NCBI GenBank assembly: GCA_913057965.1
Contig: CAJXPE010000004.1
Span: 1-32,372 of the forward strand
Reading direction: 5' to 3'
DNA from: an uncultured Marixanthomonas sp.
GTDB taxonomy: Bacteria > Bacteroidota > Bacteroidia > Flavobacteriales > Flavobacteriaceae
DNA: 32,372 nt
Part shown: positions 25,053 to 32,331 of the stretch, one piece after another
Layout: every line of letters starts with the position of its first letter
Position numbering within the stretch: position 1 is the first letter of the stretch
Program-made: the position numbers and the translations under genes
Notes under the pieces: model-generated
The model's database searches: none
What the model saw: only the letters and a program-made list of their open reading frames with translations
Told to the model about the DNA's origin: nothing

Positions 25053-28000
25053 TTATTCTCTAATCAACTGTTTTGTAATAGCTCCATTTTCACTGCTTAT
25101 GCGTACTAAATACGTAGCACTTGCAAGATTGGTGATATCTATTGTTTTTTCAGCACCCATTCCATTCAAGTTGATAGTGCGTATCACACGACCCGTAAGA
25201 TCATAGATAACTGCTTCTTTCAAGTTGTTTTGTAATGGATTACCAATCGTTACTTGATTATTCGCTGGGTTAGGGTATAACTGAACAGTACCTAAAGTAT
25301 CCGTGCCACCAACACCTAATTCCGGGTCAACCGTTAACTCAAAGGTACATGTACCAATGTTTCCGTTGTCATCTTCAGCGGTAAGGGTTACCGTGTACAC
25401 GCCTTCGTTCAATAAGGTTCCTGCAGCTGGTTCTTGTGAAATGATCGTTACATCACTTGTACAGTTATCGATAGCTGAAGCTTCACTTGTTGCAAAATAA
25501 TCAGGAAGTGTATAGGTTCCGCTTGAAGCTGCGATTACATTTTGGTCTGCAGGACAAGTAACTACTGGTGCTAATGTGTCAATTACAGTTACCATTGCGT
25601 AACACGTACTTAAATTTCCATTAATATCATTGACAAATACTTGCACCGTTACTGGTGTTCCTATATCGCTACAATCAAACTCAGTAATATCAACGGCTGT
25701 GGTATCAATTCCGCAGGCATCATCATTGCTGGCAATTACATCTCCTGGCAATAGGGTAGCGGTACCATCTTCTCCTAATTCTAAGGTAAAGTCAGCACAT
25801 ACTAAATCTGGCGCAATGTTATCTTCTACTGTTACCATAGCGGTACAAGTTGCTGTATTTCCGTTTACATCTGTTACAGTAAGTTCAACAGCATTTGCAC
25901 CTACGTTAGAACAATCAAAGGTATCTATATCCAGGTCGTAACTAGCAATGCCACACGCATCGGTAGAACCACCATCTACATCCATACCCGTAATGCTAAC
26001 TGTTCCACTAGCATCCAATTGAACGGTAATATCTTGACAAACTACTTCAGGAGCGGTTATATCTTCCACGGTTACGATTGCTGTACAGGTAGAGACATTT
26101 CCGTTTATATCGGTTACAGTTAAAGTTACATTGTTATCACCTACGGTAGAACAATCAAAGGTGTCTTGATCGATAGCGACTGTATCTATTCCACATACAT
26201 CGGTAGAACCGCCATCTAGATCAGTAGCGGTAATGGAAGCTGAACCAAATTCATCTAACTGAATGGTGATATTCTCACACACAGCAATTGGGGCTTCATT
26301 GTCTTCTACTGTAATGTCAAACGAACATACGCTGGTATTTCCACTAGCATCAGTAGCAGTAAACTCAATAGTGGACACACCCACAGGGAACTGACTACCT
26401 GAAGGCAAGCCTTCGGTTTGTATTACGGTCACTCCAGAACAGTTGTCTGATGCTAACGCATTTGGGAAAGAAACTGTTGCGTAGCAATCACCTGGATCGG
26501 TGTTTGCCATAGTATCCATAGTACATGTAATGGTAGGGGCAATATTATCTTCTACGGTAACAATAGTGGTACACGTACTGCTATTTCCGTTTACATCAGT
26601 TACAGTGAGTGTAACCGTATTATCTCCAACATTTGAACAATCAAAGTCAGTCACATCAATAGTAGTGGTATCTACCCCACAAGCATCAGTAGATCCATTT
26701 TCAACATCCGCAGCTGTAATAGAAGCTTCACCGTTAGCATCAAGCTGTACCGTGAATGGTGCAGCACAATTAGCTACGGGTGCTACGTTATCTTCTACCG
26801 TTACCGTAGTGGTACGTGTGCTTGAATTACCCGAAGTATCGGTTACGGTAAGGGTAACCGTGTTGTCACCAATGTTCGAGCAATCAAAATCAGTAACATC
26901 AATACTGGTTGTATCAATACTACAATTGTCAGTTGAGCCATCATTGATATCGGCTGCTGTAATAGAAGCTTGTCCGTTGGCATCTAACTGTACCGTGAAT
27001 GGTGCTATACAATTTGCAACTGGCGCAATGTTGTCTTCAACCGTTACAGTTGTGGTACAGGTTGAAGTATTTCCAGAAGTGTCTGTTACAGTTAAAGTTA
27101 CTGTATTCTCGCCTAGATTTGAACAATCAAAATCAGTAACATCAATAGAAGTTGAAGCAATTCCGCAGTTATCTGTACTTCCACCATCAACATCTGCTAC
27201 TGTAATAGAAGCTTCTCCATTAGCATCTAAGAATACAGAAAATGAATTTGCTGCAAGCGAAACATTGTCAAGTGCAAATTTTGCAGGTCCAGAAGAAGGG
27301 TCAGGAACTTGTTGCCAAAATGCAATACGTATGGTTTGACCTATATACGCCGATAAGTCTGCAGATAAACTGTCCCATACATTGTCGTTATCTATTACTC
27401 CTGATATGGCAGTTACTTGATTAACTACTTCTAATACGTTGTTACTAAGGTCTCTTATTTGTACCTCGTAAATACGATTTGAACAACCACTACAGAAACT
27501 TTGAAGGTCATAATCAATATTTTCATCCCATGTAAGTAGATTATTATTGCTTGTAATGGTGATATCTTGGTAAATAACAGCTTCATCAGGTCCTGAATTT
27601 GCATCGAATCCATTTGCCGCCATTAATGTTCCATCTGTAGGGGTAGCTTCAGGAAAAATACCTAGTCCTGTATTGCTAGCACCCACATAAAATGGAATAA
27701 AAGGCATAGTAAAATCTTCTACTGTCCAACCAGTAAAATTACCACTTTCAAAACTTCCATTTACAATTATATCATTACCTACACTACAATTAGCAACTGG
27801 CGGGATAGTATCCGTATCAGTTATTGTTACATTAGCGGTATCTGTACATCCATTGCCATCTGTAACGGTAACCGTATATGTGTCTGCACTTAGTCCGGTG
27901 GCAGTTGCATTACTCCCACCAGAAGGTGACCAAGAATAGCTGTATGGTAATGCACCACCACTAACTGAAACGGTTGCAGACCCATCGCTGCTACCCGGGC

Positions 28001-29285
28001 AGGAGGCATTTGTAGATGCTGTAATAGTAGCATTTAAAACTGCAGGTTCAGTTATTATCACATTGGCTGTATCGGTACAACCATTGTCATCAGTAATCGT
28101 TACTGTATAACTTCCTGCCGAAAGTCCCGTCGCAGTAGCGTTGTTTCCTCCAGAGGGTGCCCAAGAATAGCTGTATGGTGATGCTCCGCCACTAACTGAA
28201 ACGGTTGCAGAACCATCAGATCCTCCATTACAAGACACATTAGAATTTACACTTGCAGAAGCAACTAAAGCTGCAGGTTCAGTTATTGTCACATTGGCTG
28301 TATCGGTACAACCATTGTCATCAGTAATTGTTACAGTATAGCTTCCTGCCGAAAGCCCTGTTGCAGTAGCATTGTTTCCACCAGAAGGAGCCCAAGAATA
28401 GGAGTAGGGACTTATTCCTCCGCCAGCTGTAGCAGTAGCAGAACCATTAGAGCCCCCGTTACAAGATACATTGGTCTGTGAACTTATACTTGCATTAATA
28501 GGGGAACTTATTCGAACGGTTTCAGTAGTACTATCATTACCACCGCTATTTGATGCGGTAAGTGTTACAGTATATACTCCAGCAGTTGTATAGCTGTGTA
28601 CAGGGTTTTGGGCAGTTGATGTATTTCCATCTCCAAAATCCCAAGACCAAGCAGTAGGGCTATCAGTTGATTGATCAGTAAAAAATACCGTATGAGGTAT
28701 TGAACAGCCACTTGTTGGAGCTGCACTAAAAGCTGCTGTTGGCGGAGTACTAGCCCCTGCACCACTAATGGTAACCAAGAAGTCTTCTGTTTCTCCATTG
28801 AATCCTGTTTCACAAGGTCCTGATACAGGAGTTGTTCCATTCTTTGCAATTAATCGAACGCGTGTTGTTCCATTGGTTGCCGAATTCGGTATGGTCACTG
28901 TGGTGTTAATACTAGCAAGACCACCAGAGGCAAAAGAAATATTTCCAGAACCCGTAGTAATTGTTTCGCCAGTATCTGTAAAATCACCATCTCCATTTAA
29001 GTCAATGTAAAAGGCATAGGTATAATCTCCAGCATTGCTTCGTTCTACCCCACCTAGTAATTGGTTGGTACCGGTAGGTGTATAAGTTGCTTTCGATCCC
29101 TCTCCGGTACGGTTACTATAAGAACCTGGTCCATTAGAGGTTTCACAATTAGGAAAGTCGAAACACGACTGACCTATAAAAGCACCGCTACCAGCAGAAC
29201 CGGAAGAGGTACAGTATTGAGCGGTTAAGGTTGATAAGGGGGCTAGTATACTAATAAGTAATACTAGAAAAGTAGTTTTCTTCAT
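25053..29285 (-). CDS. Type IX secreted multidomain surface protein (adhesin-like) with GEVED, PKD, SprB and Ig-like/HYR repeats
   Basis: A 1410-residue exported protein, with approximate residue positions as follows. A signal peptide (1-23) precedes a GEVED-type domain (85-173; FYIDLNGDGDF, GETEDF) and a PKD domain (180-260; WSWDFGDGNTS). Three SprB-type repeats follow (265-340, 341-416, 417-490), then a MAM/carbohydrate-binding-like domain (503-678; NGSFESGNFTGW...FALDNVSL). Next come six or seven Cys-containing Ig-like repeats of about 80 residues with FDCSN and TVTVEDN motifs, and two HYR-type modules (914-994, 1238-1320). A T9SS type A sorting domain ends it (1335-1410; LYPNPANNQV). Such proteins act in gliding, adhesion or matrix binding outside the cell. 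Acidic Asp-rich loops suggest Ca2+ binding. The gene stands alone, with a terminator downstream and a TACGTA palindrome upstream. Confidence 0.9.
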   Translation of the reverse strand: MKKTTFLVLLISILAPLSTLTAQYCTSSGSAGSGAFIGQSCFDFPNCETSNGPGSYSNRTGEGSKATYTPTGTNQLLGGVERSNAGDYTYAFYIDLNGDGDFTDTGETITTGSGNISFASGGLASINTTVTIPNSATNGTTRVRLIAKNGTTPVSGPCETGFNGETEDFLVTISGAGASTPPTAAFSAAPTSGCSIPHTVFFTDQSTDSPTAWSWDFGDGNTSTAQNPVHSYTTAGVYTVTLTASNSGGNDSTTETVRISSPINASISSQTNVSCNGGSNGSATATAGGGISPYSYSWAPSGGNNATATGLSAGSYTVTITDDNGCTDTANVTITEPAALVASASVNSNVSCNGGSDGSATVSVSGGASPYSYSWAPSGGNNATATGLSAGSYTVTITDDNGCTDTANVIITEPAVLNATITASTNASCPGSSDGSATVSVSGGALPYSYSWSPSGGSNATATGLSADTYTVTVTDGNGCTDTANVTITDTDTIPPVANCSVGNDIIVNGSFESGNFTGWTVEDFTMPFIPFYVGASNTGLGIFPEATPTDGTLMAANGFDANSGPDEAVIYQDITITSNNNLLTWDENIDYDLQSFCSGCSNRIYEVQIRDLSNNVLEVVNQVTAISGVIDNDNVWDSLSADLSAYIGQTIRIAFWQQVPDPSSGPAKFALDNVSLAANSFSVFLDANGEASITVADVDGGSTDNCGIASTSIDVTDFDCSNLGENTVTLTVTDTSGNTSTCTTTVTVEDNIAPVANCIAPFTVQLDANGQASITAADINDGSTDNCSIDTTSIDVTDFDCSNIGDNTVTLTVTDTSGNSSTRTTTVTVEDNVAPVANCAAPFTVQLDANGEASITAADVENGSTDACGVDTTTIDVTDFDCSNVGDNTVTLTVTDVNGNSSTCTTIVTVEDNIAPTITCTMDTMANTDPGDCYATVSFPNALASDNCSGVTVIQTEGLPSGSQFPVGVSTIEFTATDASGNTSVCSFDITVEDNEAPIAVCENITIQLDEFGSASITATDLDGGSTDVCGIDTVAIDQDTFDCSTVGDNNVTLTVTDINGNVSTCTAIVTVEDITAPEVVCQDITVQLDASGTVSITGMDVDGGSTDACGIASYDLDIDTFDCSNVGANAVELTVTDVNGNTATCTAMVTVEDNIAPDLVCADFTLELGEDGTATLLPGDVIASNDDACGIDTTAVDITEFDCSDIGTPVTVQVFVNDINGNLSTCYAMVTVIDTLAPVVTCPADQNVIAASSGTYTLPDYFATSEASAIDNCTSDVTIISQEPAAGTLLNEGVYTVTLTAEDDNGNIGTCTFELTVDPELGVGGTDTLGTVQLYPNPANNQVTIGNPLQNNLKEAVIYDLTGRVIRTINLNGMGAEKTIDITNLASATYLVRISSENGAITKQLIRE
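25578..27251 (-). repeat. Ig-like/HYR repeat block within the adhesin gene
   Basis: Units of about 80 residues recur with the shared order LDANG...SIT, GSTD-x-CG, FDCS-x-(I/V/L)G, TLTVTD-x-x-GN-x-(S/A)TC and VTVEDN-x-AP. One complete HYR-type module with a different pattern interrupts them (about residues 914-994). The protein repeats are strong, but the DNA has diverged between units, which points to old expansion. Confidence 0.85.
27816..28493 (-). repeat. Three SprB-type repeats within the adhesin gene
   Basis: Three units of about 76 residues with SCNGGSDGSATVSVSGG, PYSYSWAPSGG and GLSAGSYTVTITD-type segments. At the DNA level, 28041-28097 and 28272-28328 are almost identical over 57 bases, 231 bases apart (77 codons), which indicates recent duplication or ongoing gene conversion between the first two units. 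The third unit is more diverged. Confidence 0.85.
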
Positions 29286-29319
29286 AATTTAATTTGAAAT
29301 TAAGATTTGGTTAATGCGG

Positions 29320-29327
29320 TAAAAGTA
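29320..29327 (-). promoter_or_regulatory. Putative -7 element of the adhesin gene
   Basis: On the minus strand this reads TACTTTTA, one mismatch from TAnnTTTG, with 34 bases between it and the start codon. No TTTG is present at the -33 distance. A TACGTA palindrome lies 22 bases upstream instead, so transcription may depend on an activator. Confidence 0.4.
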
Positions 29328-29349
29328 GGATATTTCCCATTTTACTTAT

Positions 29350-29367
29350 ATACGTATAACTACGTAT
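29350..29367. promoter_or_regulatory. TACGTA-N4-TACGTA palindrome upstream of the adhesin gene
   Basis: Two TACGTA hexamers (29351-29356, 29361-29366) are spaced 10 bases apart, one helical turn, inside a 7-base-arm inverted repeat. The site is 65 bases before the adhesin start and about 22 bases upstream of its putative -7 element. An equivalent site is at 32134-32153. It looks like the binding site of a dimeric regulator. Which one is unknown. Confidence 0.5.
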
Positions 29368-29504
29368 TTTTATGATTGATAGACAACTACAGCATCATTA
29401 TCTTGAAGTTAACGGATAATTTTTTTTCTTAAACAGAATATGTTTCCGAGTAAATCCTGCAATTATTTTAATATTTGTTATTCCTGTTGCGGTATATATT
29501 TTAA

Positions 29505-29708
29505 CTAGTATACTTCAAGATATTTAAAATACAAGAGGTTCTAGAAGATGGAAATTTAGTGGCCATTCATTCGCGAATTAAAACTGAAAATAAGCCGAAA
29601 TTGGCTGTTATCCATATTTTTCGATTTGAAGGTGTTAAAATTATAGGGTTATTAGATTTTGGGCAAGCCATACCTGATATTATGGTTAATCTACATGGGA
29701 TGTTTTGA
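29505..29708 (+). pseudogene. NTF2/SnoaL-like protein, 5'-truncated remnant
   Basis: A 67-codon open frame with no start codon runs from just after a TAA (29502-29504) to a TGA at 29706-29708. Its translation has DGNLVAIHSRI, AVIHIFRFEG, IIGLLDFGQAIP and a final HGMF. This resembles the C-terminal half of SnoaL-like/NTF2-fold proteins, which often end LWDVGQPVP...NGMF. Full members are about 120-130 residues, so the N-terminal half is missing, and the bases before 29500 show no matching part in another frame. It fills most of an otherwise gene-free stretch between the adhesin and the Cys-motif protein. The rest of 29286-29851 holds promoter elements and AT-rich DNA only. Confidence 0.65.
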
Positions 29709-29812
29709 AACAATCCTTTCTTTTTATAAAACAATATCCTGAGCTTATAGAATGAAGAAAATATCCTCCAATTTCTTTATCCTTTTTCTTATTTTTTACT
29801 AGCGATAAACCG

Positions 29813-29820
29813 TATTTTTG
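29813..29820 (+). promoter_or_regulatory. -7 promoter element of the Cys/Met-rich operon
   Basis: TATTTTTG fits TAnnTTTG and lies 31 bases before the ATG at 29852. Confidence 0.5.
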
Positions 29821-29851
29821 TAACTGTAAAAAGCATCTTTTTAACAAGGTT

Positions 29852-30226
29852 ATGAAGCAATTGGGCAGTTTACTTTTACTCTCTTTTTTTTGTTTTTCCA
29901 TACTGCGCCCACTTACACCTTATTTAGATTATTACCTTAACTACAACTATATTTCCAATGTACTTTGTATTAATAAAGATGAGCCTGAACTACAGTGTAA
30001 TGGAAAGTGTCATTTAACTCAAGAGCTTTCAAAAGCCAATGAAGCAACCAACCCGAATGATAAAAGCATTCCGCATATTGAATTTGATAAATTTCCTATA
30101 ATTTGTCAATCGTTTACTGGGATTACTTTTTCTACTGCTTTGGAAGAAAAATCTCTATTTCAAGCCTATCAATTTTCAGTAAAAAACTATTTCTTTCAAC
30201 CCGATACGCCCCCGCCACAAGTGTAG
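29852..30226 (+). CDS. Conserved small protein with a C-x9-CNGKC motif, possibly metal binding
   Basis: A 124-residue protein with an N-terminal hydrophobic segment (about 4-18) that is either a membrane anchor or a signal peptide. It continues with RPLTPYLDYYLNYNYISNVLC and then a CNGKCHL segment, giving Cys39, Cys49, Cys53 and His54. I remember this PYxDYxxNxxYIxxxLCxNKxxPxxxCNGKCxL pattern as widespread in Bacteroidota proteins near copper or heavy-metal genes, without an assigned function. The C-terminus is Pro-rich (FFQPDTPPPQV). The next gene encodes a Met/His-rich outer-membrane protein, 74 bases on, which supports a metal role. Binding of copper through the cysteines is inference. Confidence 0.7.
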   Translation: MKQLGSLLLLSFFCFSILRPLTPYLDYYLNYNYISNVLCINKDEPELQCNGKCHLTQELSKANEATNPNDKSIPHIEFDKFPIICQSFTGITFSTALEEKSLFQAYQFSVKNYFFQPDTPPPQV

Positions 30227-30300
30227 TAATCTATCTCACCTGTTTCCGAAGTACTACGGAAACACTACATTTTTTAATTTAATTCATTTAAAAACACACA

Positions 30301-31320
30301 ATGAAAAATATATTATTCCCAATATTGGGAACCCTATTGCTATGCGCTAAACCGGCGGTAGCACAAGACAGCTTATGGACTTCTGCCAGACCTGACGGAC
30401 ACGCTCCCATAAGCGTTATGAGCGATCATTATCACCATAAAGGAGAGTTTATGATTTCCTATCGCTATATGCCCATGTTTATGAATGGCAACCTATCAGG
30501 GAGTGATGCTATTAATAACGAAGCTATCCTCCAAAATTTTATGGCCGCACCCCAGAAGATGCACATGGATATGCATATGTTGGGCGCGATGTATGCCCCC
30601 TCTAATGGCGTAACCCTTATGGCGATGGCTAATTACATTCGTAATCGTATGGATATACGAACCAAAATGGGCGCCGACTTTACCACCGAGTCCAGCGGAT
30701 TTGGTGATGTATCGGTATCGGCTTTAATTAGACTAATGAACCAAAACCGACAGTCTATCCATGCCAATGTAGGTCTTTCTCTTCCTACAGGAAATATAGA
30801 CCAACGCGACGATACCCCAATGATGGCCAACGCTCAACTGGCATACCCTATGCAATTGGGAAGCGGTACGTTCGATCCCTTTGCTGGTGCCACCTATTTA
30901 GGACAAACCAATTTATTTTCTTGGGGGCTGCAAGCTACCTATACGTTTCGAGCAGGAGAAAATAAGGAAGACTATACACTAGGGGATCGTTTTGATGCCG
31001 TAGGTTGGGGCGCTATAAAAGCATCCGATTATCTAAGTTTCTCTACCAGCGTACAGTATTATACCATCGGCAAAATAGAGAGTATGGACGCAGATCTCAA
31101 CCCTATGATGATGCCGTTATTTAATACGGCCAACTCTGGAAGAAATCAAGTAAATTTGGGAATAGGTGGTAACCTGTATATTCCTACTGGGAACTTAAAG
31201 AACCTGCGCTTTGCTGCAGAAGTAAGATTTCCCGTGGCACAAGATGTTACTGGTATTCAAATGGAAAACCAATGGATGGGTACGTTTGGTATTCAGTATA
31301 GTTTTGGAGGACATCACTAA
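30301..31320 (+). CDS. Met/His-rich outer-membrane protein of the transporter family, possibly copper related
   Basis: A 339-residue exported protein with a signal peptide (1-21, ending AVAQ) and beta-barrel-like alternation ending in IQYSFGGHH. The mature N-terminus has PISVMSDHYHHKGEFMISYRYMPMFM, and further Met/His clusters follow (KMHMDMHMLGAMYA, DDTPMMANAQ, NPMMMPLF). Such clusters can bind Cu(I). Proteins of this pattern are annotated as transporters of the phenol meta-pathway type and often sit near copper-handling genes in flavobacteria. It follows the CNGKC protein in what is probably one operon and ends at a strong terminator (31341-31377). The copper role is inferred from composition and context. 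Confidence 0.7.
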   Translation: MKNILFPILGTLLLCAKPAVAQDSLWTSARPDGHAPISVMSDHYHHKGEFMISYRYMPMFMNGNLSGSDAINNEAILQNFMAAPQKMHMDMHMLGAMYAPSNGVTLMAMANYIRNRMDIRTKMGADFTTESSGFGDVSVSALIRLMNQNRQSIHANVGLSLPTGNIDQRDDTPMMANAQLAYPMQLGSGTFDPFAGATYLGQTNLFSWGLQATYTFRAGENKEDYTLGDRFDAVGWGAIKASDYLSFSTSVQYYTIGKIESMDADLNPMMMPLFNTANSGRNQVNLGIGGNLYIPTGNLKNLRFAAEVRFPVAQDVTGIQMENQWMGTFGIQYSFGGHH

Positions 31321-31340
31321 AGCTGTATAGCTTATTTTAT

Positions 31341-31377
31341 AAACCGCCTTGAACATTTCTTAGGGCGGTTTTTTTTT
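31341..31377 (+). terminator. Rho-independent terminator of the Cys/Met-rich operon
   Basis: AAACCGCC (31341-31348) pairs with GGCGGTTT (31364-31371), extended by wobble pairs, and a run of nine T ends the hairpin. It lies 20 bases after the stop codon of the outer-membrane protein gene. Confidence 0.9.
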
Positions 31378-31478
31378 GTAATCATAGTAAAGTGAAAATA
31401 AAATAAAGTATCCTTTATTAATGTGCCAAACGCAACCTTTTGCAGCACACTTCATCTAATGAAAAATACTATAATTGT

Positions 31479-31916
31479 ATGATGAAGAAGCTATATGTTA
31501 TCTTACTACTATCCATACCGCTATTTTCCTGCTCATCTGATTCTGATGAAACTACGACACAGCAAGCAGATTATAGCGGAACGTGGAACTTAGTTCAAAT
31601 GACTGGAAATGTTCCTAATTCTGAAACAACCGGTGCCGATATGGAGTGGCAAGAACGCTATACTTTTAAAGCCGATGGTACATTTTTAAAAACAAGAGAA
31701 CGAGAAGAAATAACTACAATAGCTTCAGGAACGTACGAGTTTAAAGAGTCTGCCAATCAAAATATGATAGAACTTACCTATACAGAAGAAAGTACTATTA
31801 TAGGCTCTTGTTATTCTGACAAAAAAGAAGAGTTGTATACCCATACAAACAGCATCCTTTTTAGTACTTGGGAATATTGTGATGGTCCCGGTTTAAAATA
31901 TATGAAAGTAAACTAG
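31479..31916 (+). CDS. Lipocalin-like small lipoprotein
   Basis: A 145-residue lipoprotein with the signal MMKKLYVILLLSIPLFSC and an acidic-polar Ser/Asp/Thr linker. A lipocalin-like beta barrel follows (YSGTWNLVQMTG near the start, WQERYTFKADGTFLKTRE, GTYEF, LFSTWEYCDGPGLKYMKV). Two mature cysteines, in GSCYSD and EYCDG, may form a disulfide. A TTG at 31440 would lengthen the frame by 13 non-signal residues and is rejected. ATG at 31479 and at 31482 are both possible. It stands alone after a terminator. The ligand is unknown. Confidence 0.75.
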   Translation: MMKKLYVILLLSIPLFSCSSDSDETTTQQADYSGTWNLVQMTGNVPNSETTGADMEWQERYTFKADGTFLKTREREEITTIASGTYEFKESANQNMIELTYTEESTIIGSCYSDKKEELYTHTNSILFSTWEYCDGPGLKYMKVN

Positions 31917-31990
31917 TTTATTTTGTTTTGGTGATTACTCTATATTTTATCTTTATAGATAGCCCTTTTCTTTGTGTTAGAAAAAGTGAC

Positions 31991-32024
31991 AAAAAAAGCC
32001 CGAAGACATCACCCTTCGAGCTTT
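31991..32024 (-). terminator. Rho-independent terminator on the minus strand
   Basis: AAAGCCCGAAG (31995-32005) and CTTCGAGCTTT (32014-32024) form an 11-base stem. On the plus strand one pair is a C-A mismatch and the U run is only three. On the minus strand that pair is a U-G wobble and the stem is followed by seven U. The hairpin therefore terminates leftward transcription better, although no long minus-strand gene precedes it. Confidence 0.65.
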
Positions 32025-32100
32025 ACCTTAAATACTAGTACTACCCAGTAACTTATAAACTGGCATTACAGCGTTTAATCAACAAAATTTATTTAACTCG
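31991..32100 (-). ncRNA. Candidate short transcript between a TACGTA palindrome and a terminator
   Basis: A degenerate -7 element on the minus strand (TAATTTAG, 32112-32105) lies 21 bases downstream of the TACGTA palindrome. A minus-strand terminator closes the unit at about 31991. The transcript would be roughly 110 bases. It contains one tiny frame, 32066 down to 32028 (12 residues, MPVYKLLGSTSI), which stops 4 bases before the hairpin. It could be a small RNA or a small-peptide message. There is no expression evidence. Confidence 0.3.
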
Positions 32101-32133
32101 TTTGCTAAATTAGACAAACAAGCCGCGTTATAC

Positions 32134-32153
32134 AATACGTACAATTACGTATT
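32134..32153. promoter_or_regulatory. TACGTA-N4-TACGTA palindrome, second copy
   Basis: A perfect inverted repeat with 8-base arms AATACGTA and TACGTATT and a 4-base spacer. The two TACGTA hexamers (32136-32141, 32146-32151) are 10 bases apart, as in the copy at 29350-29367. Confidence 0.55.
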
Positions 32154-32162
32154 TATTATAAA

Positions 32163-32306
32163 ATGAATAGAAAAAATAGCATTACGAGGGTGTTTTTCGA
32201 TTCAAAGTTTTTGAACTCTGTTTTTAAAATGAGCCAATTTCTTTTAGGACTTAAAGAAATGTTATGTAAAAGGTCTATATACAGTTACTATATCGATTTA
32301 AATTAA
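32163..32306 (+). CDS. Small open frame of 47 residues, doubtful
   Basis: ATG at 32163 to TAA at 32304-32306, product basic and hydrophobic (starts MNRKNSITRVFFDSKF, ends YSYYIDLN). It begins only 9 bases after the palindrome, leaving little room for a promoter in between, and I recognise no family. The remaining bases 31917-32331 hold only the terminator, candidate transcript and palindrome listed separately. Confidence 0.15.
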   Translation: MNRKNSITRVFFDSKFLNSVFKMSQFLLGLKEMLCKRSIYSYYIDLN

Positions 32307-32331
32307 ACGACAGCATCAAATACATCTAAAT

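Noticed and set aside
26500-27339. Long plus-strand open frame (279 codons) opposite the adhesin
   Set aside because: It mirrors the periodic, Thr/Val/Asp-rich repeats of the minus-strand gene and encodes a low-complexity Ser/Val/Thr protein with no signal or motif. The repeat composition keeps the opposite frame open.
25578-28493. Regular repeats that could suggest a CRISPR array
   Set aside because: The units are 230-250 bases long, in frame and coding for SprB and Ig-like protein repeats. There are no short identical repeats with unique spacers and no cas genes.
29686-29901. Minus-strand open frame of 71 codons
   Set aside because: It is AT-rich, Lys/Phe biased, overlaps both the pseudogene end and the start of the CNGKC gene, and has no family features.
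31440-31478. TTG start for the lipocalin-like lipoprotein
   Set aside because: It would place 13 polar residues before a clear lipoprotein signal peptide. ATG 31479 or 31482 is far better.
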